Made by a program: the position numbers and the translations under genes. The notes under the pieces were generated by a model. That model saw only the letters and a program-made list of their open reading frames with translations. It was not told the DNA's origin and did not search any database. This document shows positions 43,279 through 52,746 of a stretch of 64,000 nucleotides of DNA, piece by piece (the first letter of the stretch is position 1; each line of letters opens with the position of its first letter). Source of the stretch: Calditrichia bacterium (lineage in GTDB: Bacteria > Calditrichota > Calditrichia > RBG-13-44-9 > J075); the NCBI GenBank assembly GCA_028284445.1, contig JANQRS010000001.1, forward strand, positions 62,001-126,000, written 5' to 3'.

Positions 43279-45128
43279 TGAATCAAGTCCGGGTGGTTGT
43301 TGCGGATTTCTTTCAGGCGAGTCCGGGCCAGGTTGGCAAATTGGCTGTCCGGATATGCCTGCAGCAGGCGATCATACAAGGTGAATGCCCTTGCCGGGTC
43401 ATCCAGCTTCGTATCAACGATGAGGGCCATTTGGTAAATCGCCTCACTGGCATAGAGGTTCAGGTCCGAATCATCGAGGATTCTCTGACAAAACTCGATC
43501 GCTTCCTGCGGGAGATCAAGCTCTGAGGAAAGTCTGGATGCATCAAGTAATATGCGGATTCGAAAGCCAGCCGGAGGCGCTGTTGCCAGTGCGCTTCTCA
43601 ATTGCGTAAGCGCCTGAGGCTTCTTCTGTTGAAATAGCAGCCAATCTGCTTTTGCGTAGAGCTTCAATGCCTCGGCCGCTTTTTCCCGATGTCCTATCAG
43701 GGTCTGTATTTCCAGGGCGTCATTGATGATAGTACTGGAAAGCCCTTCTTGTTGAATAATGGTATTTATTTGCGTCAGTACCGAATCGTATTCCGCCTGG
43801 TAGTAGCTGATTTTTGCAAGGTGAAATAGTGCGTCCGGTTTTTCTTCCTTACTGGATATCTTCTTGAAGGTTTTAGCGGCATTGCCCAGATCACCGCGCA
43901 TAATAAAGCTCTTTCCGGCCTTCATATAGGCAGTATTGCGTAGTTTTTTGACCTTGCGATGTTTCCCGGCAACGTCCAGGTAGATGCCGATAGCTTTGTC
44001 GAGGTCGAAAAAGAATTCCCGGTAAATATCACCTTCCAAAATGGAAAGATTGCCGATTTGGTGATGCTTGGGATATTTCTCGCGAACGCTGGTGATCATA
44101 TCGAGTGCCTGCCGGGCAAATTGCTGATCGCGCGTTTGATTGGCCATTTCCAAGTTGCAACTGGCGGCGCCGATATAGGCCTGCAGCAAATGCGGCGAAT
44201 TCGGAAAGCGAATAGTAATTTGCTGGTAGGCTTCGATCGCCAGCTCGTATTGTTGATCACCTTGCATCGCTCTGCCAAACTCGAACAGGTATTTGCCATT
44301 ACTGCCGGAGTTTTCCAGCTCATTATAGATTGCCAGTGCCTGTTGATAGAATTGATGCTTTTGATGAAATTTTGCAGCCAGCAATTGGATTTCTGAAATC
44401 GTTTTATACGTTTCCGCATATTTATCGATCTCGGTTTGCAGCGTGGTAACCTGCTCTCCTTCAATTCGAAAGGCCAGGACTTGTCGAATGGCATAATGGT
44501 GATTGGCCGGCGACTTGCGGATATATTCAACATAGGCGGACAAGCCTTGCGAAAACTCCAGACGGCGAGTGTGAAAATTTGCCAGATCCCGAAGCAGTGA
44601 GTGCTCCTGCGGATGCTGATCATATCCTTTTCGGTAAATACGAATGGCTTCATCAAACAGGCGATTGTTGATCATCGCTGCTGCAATTGAGCGAAATACC
44701 TGAACCCGTTGACCATGTTCATCGGCAACGCTGTTCCACAAGGTCAAGGCCTCTGCTTTGTCTCCTGATTTATACAGCAAGTTGCCATAGTCGATTTTGA
44801 ATTGCGGATTGTCCGGGTCTTTTGCCTTTTGCAGATTAATCAGTTTCTCTGCTGGTTCCAGCATCGATAGCTGCAGGTATGCTTTTAATAGTTCCCTGTA
44901 GTAGCGATCGTTGCCGGGGGTACGATTGTATAGCGGTTCCAGGATGCGAACCGCATTTTCGTAGTCCCGGGAACGGATATAGCGTTGGGCGAGACGAAAT
45001 TGCTGTTGTTCAATGGAGCGCTGTCGGGCGTCAACCCTTTTATTGTTGCCGGCCTGGGCCTGAACGGTCTCAAGCGGAAGACAGCAGGCAATAAGGCAGA
45101 GCAGTATAAATTGATGTAGTCTCGACAT
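43275..45128 (-). CDS. Secreted TPR-repeat protein
   Basis: 617 aa: a signal peptide (ending near ETVQAQA), then TPR-type helical repeats throughout (e.g. DNPQFKIDYGNLLYKSGDKAEALTLW). The last repeats (TLYDRLLQAYPDSQFANLARTRLKEIR) resemble those of outer-membrane assembly TPR proteins. Translationally coupled to the following secreted protein by a 4-bp overlap and 26 bp after hemW, so these two probably act together in the periplasm. Confidence 0.85.
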   Translation of the reverse strand: MSRLHQFILLCLIACCLPLETVQAQAGNNKRVDARQRSIEQQQFRLAQRYIRSRDYENAVRILEPLYNRTPGNDRYYRELLKAYLQLSMLEPAEKLINLQKAKDPDNPQFKIDYGNLLYKSGDKAEALTLWNSVADEHGQRVQVFRSIAAAMINNRLFDEAIRIYRKGYDQHPQEHSLLRDLANFHTRRLEFSQGLSAYVEYIRKSPANHHYAIRQVLAFRIEGEQVTTLQTEIDKYAETYKTISEIQLLAAKFHQKHQFYQQALAIYNELENSGSNGKYLFEFGRAMQGDQQYELAIEAYQQITIRFPNSPHLLQAYIGAASCNLEMANQTRDQQFARQALDMITSVREKYPKHHQIGNLSILEGDIYREFFFDLDKAIGIYLDVAGKHRKVKKLRNTAYMKAGKSFIMRGDLGNAAKTFKKISSKEEKPDALFHLAKISYYQAEYDSVLTQINTIIQQEGLSSTIINDALEIQTLIGHREKAAEALKLYAKADWLLFQQKKPQALTQLRSALATAPPAGFRIRILLDASRLSSELDLPQEAIEFCQRILDDSDLNLYASEAIYQMALIVDTKLDDPARAFTLYDRLLQAYPDSQFANLARTRLKEIRNNHPDLIQ

Positions 45129-45154
45129 GTATGAATCTCAATCTTGTCTTTACG

Positions 45155-46288
45155 TTAAAAATGTGCTGCAACTGTATCAGCAATCATCCATCCGGACTCT
45201 GTGAGCCGAAGATGGTCATCTTGCACTTGCAAAAGATTATCGGCAAGCAGCCGTTCAATAGTTTGCTGGTGTTCTTCTAATAAATCGCTTGCAAATCGGT
45301 ACTGAAACTCCTTTAAACTAACGCCTTCGCGAAGCCGAAGGTTCAAAAAAATATATTCAAATTTCAGATCGTCTGCGGATAATTCTTCGGAAAAGTCAAT
45401 TGGAAGCTGACCGTCATTCAAGGAGCGAATGTAGTACATCAGCGATCTCTTATTCGAGAATCGCCGGTTGTCGTAGAAAGAATGGGCTGATGGACCAAAG
45501 CCGATATAGGGATGATGCCGCCAATAGATGAGGTTATGACGACAGGTGCGGGCTTCGCCTTTGGCGAAGTTGGACACCTCATACTGAACATATCCATGCT
45601 TTCCGAGCACATCCGCGGCCAGCAGGTAATACTTCGCCTCTTCATCTTCGCTTAAAGGGCTGACTTCTCCCAGCTGCATTCGTTTGTATAGAATTGTGTT
45701 TGGTTCGAAGATAAGGGTATAGCAGGAAATATGCTCCGGGCTCAATCCGGTTGCTACATCCAGGCTGTGCCGGAATGACGTTTCGCTGATGCCCGGAAAA
45801 GCCGTCATCAGGTCGATATTTATATTATTGAAGCCGGCTGTTCTGGCATTTTCGAAGTTGATCAGCACCTCTTCGACGCTGTGAATGCGTCCCAACGACT
45901 TCAGTTCTTCCGGGTTGAAGCTTTGCACGCCCATACTCAGGCGGTTAAATCCGCTCTCGCGAATGTGCTGCAGCTTGTCCGGGCTTAGCGTGCCGGGGTT
46001 GGTCTCGATACTGAATTCACCGTCGCTGGCGATCGAGTAATGATCATGTAAGGTTTGCCATATGGCGCTGATTTGTTCGTGAGACAGCAGGGAAGGTGTA
46101 CCGCCTCCCCAGAAAATGGTAGAAAAGGTTGTGTCCTGAAAATTCGGTGCTCGTAGCTGGATTTCTTTTAGCACCGCATCGACAAATTGCTGGATTTGAT
46201 CGAGTTTGGTTATCGAGTAAAAATCGCAATACTCGCACTTTTCCTGACAGAAGGGAATATGGACGTATAAACCGGCGGGTTCAGCCAT
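45155..46288 (-). CDS. hemW: HemW-like radical SAM haem chaperone
   Basis: 377 aa, a radical SAM protein with C14-x3-C18-x2-C21 and the extra Cys of CEYCDFYS (HemW/HemN pattern), GGGTPSLL, and a C-terminal HemN domain. HemW inserts haem into target proteins rather than oxidising coproporphyrinogen. Full HemN would need an N-terminal extension that is absent here, so HemW is favoured. ATG 46288 overlaps the upstream lepB stop (TGATG); a TTG one codon earlier is also possible. Confidence 0.88.
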   Translation of the reverse strand: MAEPAGLYVHIPFCQEKCEYCDFYSITKLDQIQQFVDAVLKEIQLRAPNFQDTTFSTIFWGGGTPSLLSHEQISAIWQTLHDHYSIASDGEFSIETNPGTLSPDKLQHIRESGFNRLSMGVQSFNPEELKSLGRIHSVEEVLINFENARTAGFNNINIDLMTAFPGISETSFRHSLDVATGLSPEHISCYTLIFEPNTILYKRMQLGEVSPLSEDEEAKYYLLAADVLGKHGYVQYEVSNFAKGEARTCRHNLIYWRHHPYIGFGPSAHSFYDNRRFSNKRSLMYYIRSLNDGQLPIDFSEELSADDLKFEYIFLNLRLREGVSLKEFQYRFASDLLEEHQQTIERLLADNLLQVQDDHLRLTESGWMIADTVAAHF

Positions 46289-47016
46289 CAACGTATCACC
46301 ATTCCAAGACGTGGCCAGCGAATTTCGCTTTCCAGGTTCTGATTCTTATCGCGGGTGGTGGCCAATGAAAGGTAGATAAACAATGGTTTTCCAATCAGAT
46401 TGGATTTTGGCACGCAGCCCCATTCGCGGCTGTCAGCGCTTTTATCGCGATTATCGCCAAGCATATAAAAACTGTCTACACCGACAATTGTTGGGCCATA
46501 GTCACGTCGTGGCGAAAAGGACGCTGCAAATCCTTGCGGCCAGTCCTGGTGCGTCGCCATGCTATCGTTATCAAATTTAATTCCTGCAGGATCGGCAAAG
46601 GGTTTACCGTCGATCAGGACAGACTTGCCAAGAATTTCGATTTCCTCTCCACCTTTGGCAACACAGCGCTTGATATAGTCAAGCTCCGGATCAAGTGGAT
46701 ATTGAAATACCATTATATCATTAGGGGCGGGATCCTGAATAGCCGGGAAGCGAATCTGCAACCATGAGGGCAATTCTACGCCAGTGGGAACGCCAATATC
46801 TATCCAGCGGGTAAACGGAAGGCCGATCCAGTCAGGGGACTTGGCGCCATACACAAACTTGCTAACCAGCAGGAAGTCGCCAACCAGCAATGTGTTTTCC
46901 ATTGAGCCGCTGGGAATTTTGTAGGCAGCTACCACAAATTGACGAAGAAGAAGAGCCGCCAATAAGGCGATAAATATCGCATGTAATAATTCCCGGCGCT
47001 TCTTTTCCGGATTCAT
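46288..47016 (-). CDS. lepB: Signal peptidase I (second tandem copy)
   Basis: 242 aa, an N-terminal TM anchor then the S26 catalytic domain: SGSMENTLLVGD with nucleophile Ser38, DYIKRCVAKGG with general base Lys116, and GDNRDKSADSREWG. Cleaves signal peptides on the periplasmic side of the inner membrane. A second copy precedes it by 14 bp; the two differ considerably, so they are an old duplication and may have different preferences. GAGG before the ATG. Confidence 0.95.
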   Translation of the reverse strand: MNPEKKRRELLHAIFIALLAALLLRQFVVAAYKIPSGSMENTLLVGDFLLVSKFVYGAKSPDWIGLPFTRWIDIGVPTGVELPSWLQIRFPAIQDPAPNDIMVFQYPLDPELDYIKRCVAKGGEEIEILGKSVLIDGKPFADPAGIKFDNDSMATHQDWPQGFAASFSPRRDYGPTIVGVDSFYMLGDNRDKSADSREWGCVPKSNLIGKPLFIYLSLATTRDKNQNLESEIRWPRLGMVIR

Positions 47017-47030
47017 GATAACCTCGCTGC

Positions 47031-47771
47031 TTATCTCAGGACTGTGCCCAGTCTATCCCAACGGATCTTTTTGTGGGGTTCTACGCCAAAAGTGTTCCAA
47101 GAAAGCCAGATCATCAAGGGTTTGCCGACCAACAGGTCTTCTTTTACGAAGCCCCATTTGCGGCTATCAAGGCTATTGTCGCGGTTATCGCCGACCATAT
47201 AGTAGTGATTTTCGGGTATGGTGACCGGTCGTTTTTGATTGTAGTCATTGTAAAGCGGATGGGGATCTTTATGGCGGATTGTATAATTTTTGCCTGACGG
47301 GCGGGTAATAGCGTAATAATCGACCCGCATCTTGTCTTCAAAATCGTAGTCTTTCCTGAGCTTGATTTCCTCACCTTCCGGTTGGCCGTCAATCAGAAAT
47401 TTGCCTTCATTGATCTCAACGGTTTGTCCGCCGATGGCCATGCATCGTTTGATGTAATCGAGAAGCGGTTCCAGCGGATATTCAAAAACCACAATATCAC
47501 CCGGCTTGGGATCGGTAATTGACGGAAAGCGATAGTTGGGTAAGTAGAAACCGGTTTTGGTAAAAGGAACACCAATCCAGCTAGGGGTGCGTGCACCGTA
47601 AATGAATTTGTTGACAAACATGAAATCGCCAACCATAATCGTATCTTTCATGGAGCCGGTGGGCACATTATATGATGCGATAACAAACTGTCGCAGAACC
47701 AGCGCTGCAAACAGGGCGATCAGGATGGCTTTAAGGTTTTCTTTGGCTTTATCCCGCGGTGTTACGGACAT
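47031..47771 (-). CDS. lepB: Signal peptidase I (first tandem copy)
   Basis: 246 aa with PTGSMKDTIMVGD (Ser40), DYIKRCMAIGG (Lys108) and GDNRDNSLDSRKWG. One N-terminal TM. The loop between catalytic boxes is longer and more charged than in the second copy (GEEIKLRKDYDFEDKMR). It follows lepA by about 80 bp. The order lepA-lepB is widespread; a tandem lepB pair followed by hemW is less so. Confidence 0.95.
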   Translation of the reverse strand: MSVTPRDKAKENLKAILIALFAALVLRQFVIASYNVPTGSMKDTIMVGDFMFVNKFIYGARTPSWIGVPFTKTGFYLPNYRFPSITDPKPGDIVVFEYPLEPLLDYIKRCMAIGGQTVEINEGKFLIDGQPEGEEIKLRKDYDFEDKMRVDYYAITRPSGKNYTIRHKDPHPLYNDYNQKRPVTIPENHYYMVGDNRDNSLDSRKWGFVKEDLLVGKPLMIWLSWNTFGVEPHKKIRWDRLGTVLR

Positions 47772-47850
47772 TATCTCTCCAAAAATTGGATATCAATACT
47801 GAGAAAGTGCTCTATCGTTTATTCGAAACGGTGGTCGAAAAGTTCCCGGT

Positions 47851-49650
47851 TTAGTCGTCTGCTGAAAGAACAGCGAGGAAGGCTTCCTGGGGAATTTCTA
47901 CCCGGCCTACCTGCTTCATGCGCTTTTTACCTTCTTTCTGCTTTTCCAGCAGCTTACGTTTCCGGCTGATGTCACCGCCATAACACTTTGCAAGAACGTT
48001 TTTGCGCAGTGCTTTGACAGATTCACGAGCAATAATTTTATTGCCGATACCTGCCTGGATGATAACCTCAAACATCTGCCGCGGAATCAGCTTGCGCAGC
48101 TTCTGACAGAGCGCGCGTCCCTGGTCGTAGGCACGTTCATGGTGGACGATAACCGACAGGGCATCCAGCACTTCTCCGTTGATGAAGATGTCCAGTTTCA
48201 CCAGCTTCGAATGCTGGTAGCCAAGGAATTCGTAGTCCAGGGAAGCATAGCCGCGAGTGACCGATTTCAGGCGATCATAGAAGTCGAAAACCACTTCCGC
48301 CAGCGGGAGATGGTAGTGCAGATCAGCGCGGGTCGGATCGATATAAGACTGATTTTTCAGGATGCCGCGTTTTTCTGTGGCAAGCTTCATGATATTGCCG
48401 ATGTATTCCGGCGGGGTAATCATGTGGGCATCAATATAAGGTTCTTCAATACGGTCAATGCTGCCCGGCGCCGGCATCTTGCTGGGATTATCGATATAAT
48501 GCTCAACGCCGTCGGTTGTTAGAACGCGATATACTACGTTTGGCGTGGTAACTATAATGGTCTGATCAAATTCGCGATCCAGGCGCTCCTGCACAATTTC
48601 CATATGCAGTAAGCCGAGGAAGCCACAACGAAATCCGAATCCAAGTGCAGATGAGGTCTCCGGTTCGTAATGCAAGGAAGCATCATTGAGCACCAGCTTC
48701 TCGAGGGCGGTTCTCAGGTTTTCGAACTCTGCTGTCTCGATCGGATAAATACCGGCGTAGACCATCGGTTTTACCTGACGATACCCGGCCATCGGTTTCT
48801 CGACCGGTTGCGCTACGTTGGTGACGGTATCACCGACTTTAATGTCCCGCACATTTTTGGCGCCGCAAATCAAGTAGCCTACCTCACCGGGATGCAGTTT
48901 TTTGCTGCGAATTCGTTTCAGCAGCAGATGACCGAGCTCTTCTACTTCATAGTTGGTATCTGTCGCCATAAATTTGATCTTGGTCTTTTCGTCGATTTGT
49001 CCGTTAAAGATCCGCATCAAAGCGACCACGCCGCGATAGCTATCAAAGTGAGAATCAAAAATCAGAGCTTCAAGGGGGGCATCCTGGTCGCCTTCCGGGC
49101 ATGGAACGCGCTCCAGAACGGCTTCCAGGATTTCTTCAATCCCGATACCGTTTTTGGCGCTGGCCATGAGTATCTCTTCTTCTTCACAACCGAGGAGGTC
49201 GATGACCTGCCGCTTAACGCGGTCAACTTCGGCGCCGGGAAGGTCGATCTTGTTGATGACCGGTAAAATAGTCAAGTCGTTGTCAACTGCCTGATAGAGA
49301 TTACTGATGGTTTGGGCTTCAACGCCCTGGGAGGCGTCCACAAGTAAGAGCGCACCTTCAACGGCTGCCAGGGTTCGCGAGACTTCGTAAGCAAAGTCAA
49401 CGTGACCGGGCGTATCTACCAGGTTTAGAATGTATGTCTCACCGTCCGCTGCCTTATATTCCATGCGCACGGCGTGTGACTTGATAGTGATGCCGCGTTC
49501 CCGCTCAAGATCCATGCTGTCCAAGACCTGCGCTTGCATCTCTCTATTTTGCAGGGAGCCGGTATGTTCCAACAGGCGGTCAGCCAGCGTCGACTTGCCG
49601 TGGTCAATATGAGCGATGATACAGAAGTTACGGATGTTATTTATCTTCAT
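47851..49650 (-). CDS. lepA: Elongation factor 4 (LepA)
   Basis: Ribosome-associated GTPase, 599 aa. P-loop AHIDHGKST (13-21), RGITIKSH (switch I), [16 protein letters not shown], and the family's C-terminal domain ending near [15 protein letters not shown]. Start ATG 49650 (MKINNIRNF) matches the family; the longer frame starts at a TTG with no support. First gene of the reverse-strand operon lepA-lepB-lepB-hemW-TPR-secreted protein. Confidence 0.97.
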   Translation of the reverse strand: MKINNIRNFCIIAHIDHGKSTLADRLLEHTGSLQNREMQAQVLDSMDLERERGITIKSHAVRMEYKAADGETYILNLVDTPGHVDFAYEVSRTLAAVEGALLLVDASQGVEAQTISNLYQAVDNDLTILPVINKIDLPGAEVDRVKRQVIDLLGCEEEEILMASAKNGIGIEEILEAVLERVPCPEGDQDAPLEALIFDSHFDSYRGVVALMRIFNGQIDEKTKIKFMATDTNYEVEELGHLLLKRIRSKKLHPGEVGYLICGAKNVRDIKVGDTVTNVAQPVEKPMAGYRQVKPMVYAGIYPIETAEFENLRTALEKLVLNDASLHYEPETSSALGFGFRCGFLGLLHMEIVQERLDREFDQTIIVTTPNVVYRVLTTDGVEHYIDNPSKMPAPGSIDRIEEPYIDAHMITPPEYIGNIMKLATEKRGILKNQSYIDPTRADLHYHLPLAEVVFDFYDRLKSVTRGYASLDYEFLGYQHSKLVKLDIFINGEVLDALSVIVHHERAYDQGRALCQKLRKLIPRQMFEVIIQAGIGNKIIARESVKALRKNVLAKCYGGDISRKRKLLEKQKEGKKRMKQVGRVEIPQEAFLAVLSADD

Positions 49651-49849
49651 GAAAGTGTCGTGTCCTGCCTTAAGCAAATATCGACTTTTTTCTTGCGTCG
49701 AAATCGGATCTCAGTTAACGTGAGATAAGTGAATTTGACCAGTCGTACTGCGATATGTTTAACTTAACTTCAAGCCGTCCAATTTAAGATAAATCTGATT
49801 TGATGTCAATCATATTGCAAAGCCTTCATTCATCAAAAAGGGATCTGAA

Positions 49850-50344
49850 ATGAAAATCGGCATTATCTCTGATATCCATGATCACATTGATAATTTAGGC
49901 GCTGTTCTGCAGCAGCTTGGTGATGCAGATGTCTTGCTTTGCTGTGGCGATTTTTGCTCGCCATTTGTCATGAAAATGCTCGGTGAGCGCTTCTCTAATC
50001 CCATTCACGCTGTCTTTGGCAATAATGATGGTGATCTCTACAGGCTAACCACCATTGCCGGGAACTGCGAACAGATTACGCTGCATGGTGAACTGGCAGA
50101 GCTCGAATATGATGGCCGGCGTATTGTCATGACGCATTTTGACAATATTGCCCGGGCAATTGCCGGCAATGACCGCTACGATCTGATATGCTTCGGCCAC
50201 AACCATCAGCAAGAGATCAGTAAATCCGGCAATTCTCTGCTGGTAAATCCCGGCGAAGTGATGGGCGGACTGAGCGGCAACGGGAGTAGTTTTGCCGTCT
50301 ATGATACCACGACAGGTGAAGCAAGATTGGTCAATCTTACTTGA
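49850..50344 (+). CDS. YfcE/MJ0936-type metallophosphoesterase
   Basis: 164 aa, a compact calcineurin-like phosphodiesterase: DIHDH (Asp8, His10), CGDF, GNNDG, THFD and GHNHQ, the complete di-metal site. Family members hydrolyse phosphodiester model substrates; the natural one is unclear. AAAGGGA precedes the ATG. Divergent from lepA. Confidence 0.92.
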   Translation: MKIGIISDIHDHIDNLGAVLQQLGDADVLLCCGDFCSPFVMKMLGERFSNPIHAVFGNNDGDLYRLTTIAGNCEQITLHGELAELEYDGRRIVMTHFDNIARAIAGNDRYDLICFGHNHQQEISKSGNSLLVNPGEVMGGLSGNGSSFAVYDTTTGEARLVNLT

Positions 50345-50668
50345 ACATCACCCTCGGCTTTCTTTCCATATTTTTACCACATTTGAATAATTTCTGAAAA
50401 AACCGTAACTTGCCGGGCGAATTCAATGATTGATGAATACGCATGCTTCTTCACCGTGTCTGTATCTCTGCTTTACCAATGGCCAGTTCGCAGTTTGCTT
50501 TTCAGCAGTGGATAGTAAGGCCGGATGATCCGTTGTGATCATCTAACCTGATTATCTCTGTTTCCTCAACCGGCTTTCGCCGTTATCGGAAGCAACATGA
50601 TAGCAATTATCAACGATGCAAATGCATCGTGATAGGTATTATCCACTTATCAAAGAGAGGAGAAGCAA
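50345..50668. other. Intergenic region before the DoxX gene
   Basis: 324 bp without a supported gene. The right end holds the operator-like palindrome at 50613-50630. GATGATCCGTTGTGATCATC near 50525 is another imperfect inverted repeat of unclear meaning. Confidence 0.4.
50613..50630. promoter_or_regulatory. Operator-like palindrome upstream of doxX-like gene
   Basis: ACGATGCA-AA-TGCATCGT, two perfect 8-bp arms, extended by TATC.../GATA with one inserted base. It lies 38 bp before the DoxX start, in the expected promoter/leader region. The controlling regulator is unknown. Confidence 0.5.
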
Positions 50669-51043
50669 ATGGAATTAACAACCAAAGTGTCCAGGATCTT
50701 ACTTGGGCTCGCCTTCCTGGTGTTTGGTGCCAACGGGTTCTTTGATTTTATGCCTGCGCCGCCAATGCCTGACCAGGCCGGGCAGTTTCTCGGCCTGATG
50801 GTCGGAACCGGCTATCTCAGCGTCGTAAAAGTGTTGGAGGTTGCCTCCGGCGTTCTCTTGCTGACCGGCCGCTCCACACCACTGGCGTTGATGTTATTGG
50901 GACCGGTACTGGTTAACATCCTTCTTTTTCATGTTTTTATGGCCCCGGCCGGTCTACCGGTACCGTTGGTTTTGGCGGTACTTTTCACCATTACTTTATG
51001 GCCTTATAAAGACAAATTTATTGATTTACTGAAAACCCAGTAA
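50669..51043 (+). CDS. DoxX-like membrane protein
   Basis: 124 aa with four TM helices and DoxX-family features (FGANGFFDF, then VLEVASGVLLLTGRSTPLALMLLGPVL). Relatives include subunits of quinol-oxidising complexes and many small proteins of unknown role. AGAGAGGAG precedes the ATG and a strong terminator follows, so it is monocistronic under its own palindrome-bearing promoter region. Confidence 0.82.
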   Translation: MELTTKVSRILLGLAFLVFGANGFFDFMPAPPMPDQAGQFLGLMVGTGYLSVVKVLEVASGVLLLTGRSTPLALMLLGPVLVNILLFHVFMAPAGLPVPLVLAVLFTITLWPYKDKFIDLLKTQ

Positions 51044-51053
51044 GAACAAATTG

Positions 51054-51085
51054 AAACCGGCGCGAGAATTTTTGCGCCGGTTTTT
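51054..51085 (+). terminator. Intrinsic terminator after doxX-like gene
   Basis: AAACCGGCGC (51054-51063) pairs with GCGCCGGTTT (51074-51083), then continues into a T-run. Ten-base loop. Confidence 0.88.
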
Positions 51086-51281
51086 CTCTGTCAGACATAT
51101 GTAACCACTTTGTAATTCACTCTAATGCAAGAAGAAATTTGCGTAAGTGGAATAAAATTCGTATTATAGGTAAAGAAATTTCGTAAAAGTCATTCGTTTT
51201 TCTTCTGTTCACACCTGCGAGTTGAATGACACAATACGGGCTTTCGCGTCAAAAAGGCTACCACATCGACAGGGAGACATC

Positions 51282-51833
51282 ATGTCTACGCCTCACAATC
51301 GACATTCTTTTCTGTTGAGCATTCTCTTTGCGATGATGCCTTTTCTGCTGTTGGCCAACGATAACGAGCAAGTTACCTCGCAATCCTTCAATGAAGCCAT
51401 CGAACTGCTTTCTACTGCTTTGAATCTTCATGCTGAAATGCTCGCGCCGCTGACTTTTGGTCAGGCTGTGCAGCAATATGAGCAAGCCAAACAGGATTTC
51501 AAGCATGGTCGAGATGCACGAAGCATCTACCTGGTGTTGCAAGAGGTTGTTGTGAATCTCGAACGCTCCATTGCTATTGCCAACGAAGCGGCGAAATTTT
51601 TTGACTCGACGCTCCGCGCCCGCGAAGACGCCCGTCGGTATGAGGATATTGATCTCTACTACAATATTTGGGAAGAAGCGGAAGCGGCCCTTTTAAGTGC
51701 AACCGCTCTTTACGAAAAAGACCTCGTCACAGATGCTGAAATCAAGGCGATTGATGCCGAAATGCTATACTGGCAAATCAAACGTGAAGCGACACAAGTA
51801 AGCGATCTCTACGATACCGTCGAAGGGGAATAA
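51282..51833 (+). CDS. DUF4398-like periplasmic helical protein
   Basis: 183 aa with a signal peptide (LLSILFAMMPFLLLAND). The mature part is helical, with the pattern seen in N-terminal regions of some OmpA-family proteins: LHAEMLAPLTFGQAVQQYEQAKQDFKHGRD, then FDSTLRAREDARR. The peptidoglycan-binding OmpA domain that usually follows is absent. ATG 51282 follows AGGGAGA; the frame's earlier start lacks a site. Role unknown, possibly envelope structural. Confidence 0.7.
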   Translation: MSTPHNRHSFLLSILFAMMPFLLLANDNEQVTSQSFNEAIELLSTALNLHAEMLAPLTFGQAVQQYEQAKQDFKHGRDARSIYLVLQEVVVNLERSIAIANEAAKFFDSTLRAREDARRYEDIDLYYNIWEEAEAALLSATALYEKDLVTDAEIKAIDAEMLYWQIKREATQVSDLYDTVEGE

Positions 51834-51954
51834 ACCGCCCGGTATTGCGGGCTGCAATGTCCAAATCCCATCCACAGAATATCCAAATTGTTACTGCCTA
51901 AAATCCAAATTCCAACAGAAAAAATTCCCACAACACGCCGGACTTTGCCTCTTT

Positions 51955-52033
51955 TGTCATTCCCGTATGTTATAAGCGGGAATCCACTCTCTTAAATTAT
52001 GGATGCCTGATAAAGACACTCGGGCATAACAAA
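51955..52033. repeat. Dispersed repeat, family B
   Basis: TTGTCATTCCCGTATG...GCGGGAATCCACT ... GGATGCCTGATAAAGACACTCGGGCATAACAA. Its outer ends are inverted and it matches 63785-63865 in layout and many bases. The surrounding 51834-52108 spacer otherwise holds short AATCCAAAT-type simple repeats and no gene. Confidence 0.65.
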
Positions 52034-52108
52034 GTGCTTAGAACGAATATCCGATCAGTCTAAGCAATTTGGAATTTTTATTGTTGGAATTTGATTATCA
52101 ATCTTTAC

Positions 52109-52735
52109 TTATATGGTTAATGCAAGACAGAGCTGCGCCGGAAAATATGTTCCCAGGACAATCCCCTGCGCTGCATGGAACTGCTGACGAAATCGGTTGA
52201 TAGCCAAGACTGAGTCGCTGATGACAAATAGGCTTACGCCGGCAATTGCCCACCAGCCACGATTCCCCGACACCAATAATCCCATTTCTGTTCCCTGCCA
52301 GGCCATCACTGCAATGGCAGCAATATAGAGAATGACCGCAGGTTTGATTTTTCCCAGGTGCGGTGCAAGACGCTGATAAACGATCACTGCCGGAACCAGC
52401 CAAATGATGAGGTTTGACGGGCTGCCGCCAAAGCCGGTGAGTTGACAGAACCCGACTATATAACAGAGATGGGCAATTAAGAAGCTACCCAATCCTTCAA
52501 TAAAGCGATCTTTCGGCAGCATTAGAAATACGTCACCGGCCAGCGAGAAGAGCAAGCCCGCCACAATCCACCACTGGTAATTGGTGTCTGCGCCGTCTGT
52601 CAACACGGCCAGCAGTATTATCCATACCATCGTCAACGGCTTGCTGACGTATATCAAGTTGACCTGATTGCGATAGTTGGCAACAATATTCACAATCGCA
52701 GTAGTGAGGCTGAGTACAATGAGAAGGATCGTCAT
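52109..52735 (-). CDS. YhhN/TMEM86-family membrane protein
   Basis: 208 aa with about eight short TM helices and the family motif region LFSLAGDVFLMLP. Eukaryotic TMEM86 and some bacterial members hydrolyse the vinyl-ether bond of lysoplasmalogen. Whether this lineage makes plasmalogens is not known. It follows the FMN glutamate-synthase-like gene by 11 bp, so the two form an operon. Confidence 0.85.
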   Translation of the reverse strand: MTILLIVLSLTTAIVNIVANYRNQVNLIYVSKPLTMVWIILLAVLTDGADTNYQWWIVAGLLFSLAGDVFLMLPKDRFIEGLGSFLIAHLCYIVGFCQLTGFGGSPSNLIIWLVPAVIVYQRLAPHLGKIKPAVILYIAAIAVMAWQGTEMGLLVSGNRGWWAIAGVSLFVISDSVLAINRFRQQFHAAQGIVLGTYFPAQLCLALTI

Positions 52736-52746
52736 AGCGGACCTGT

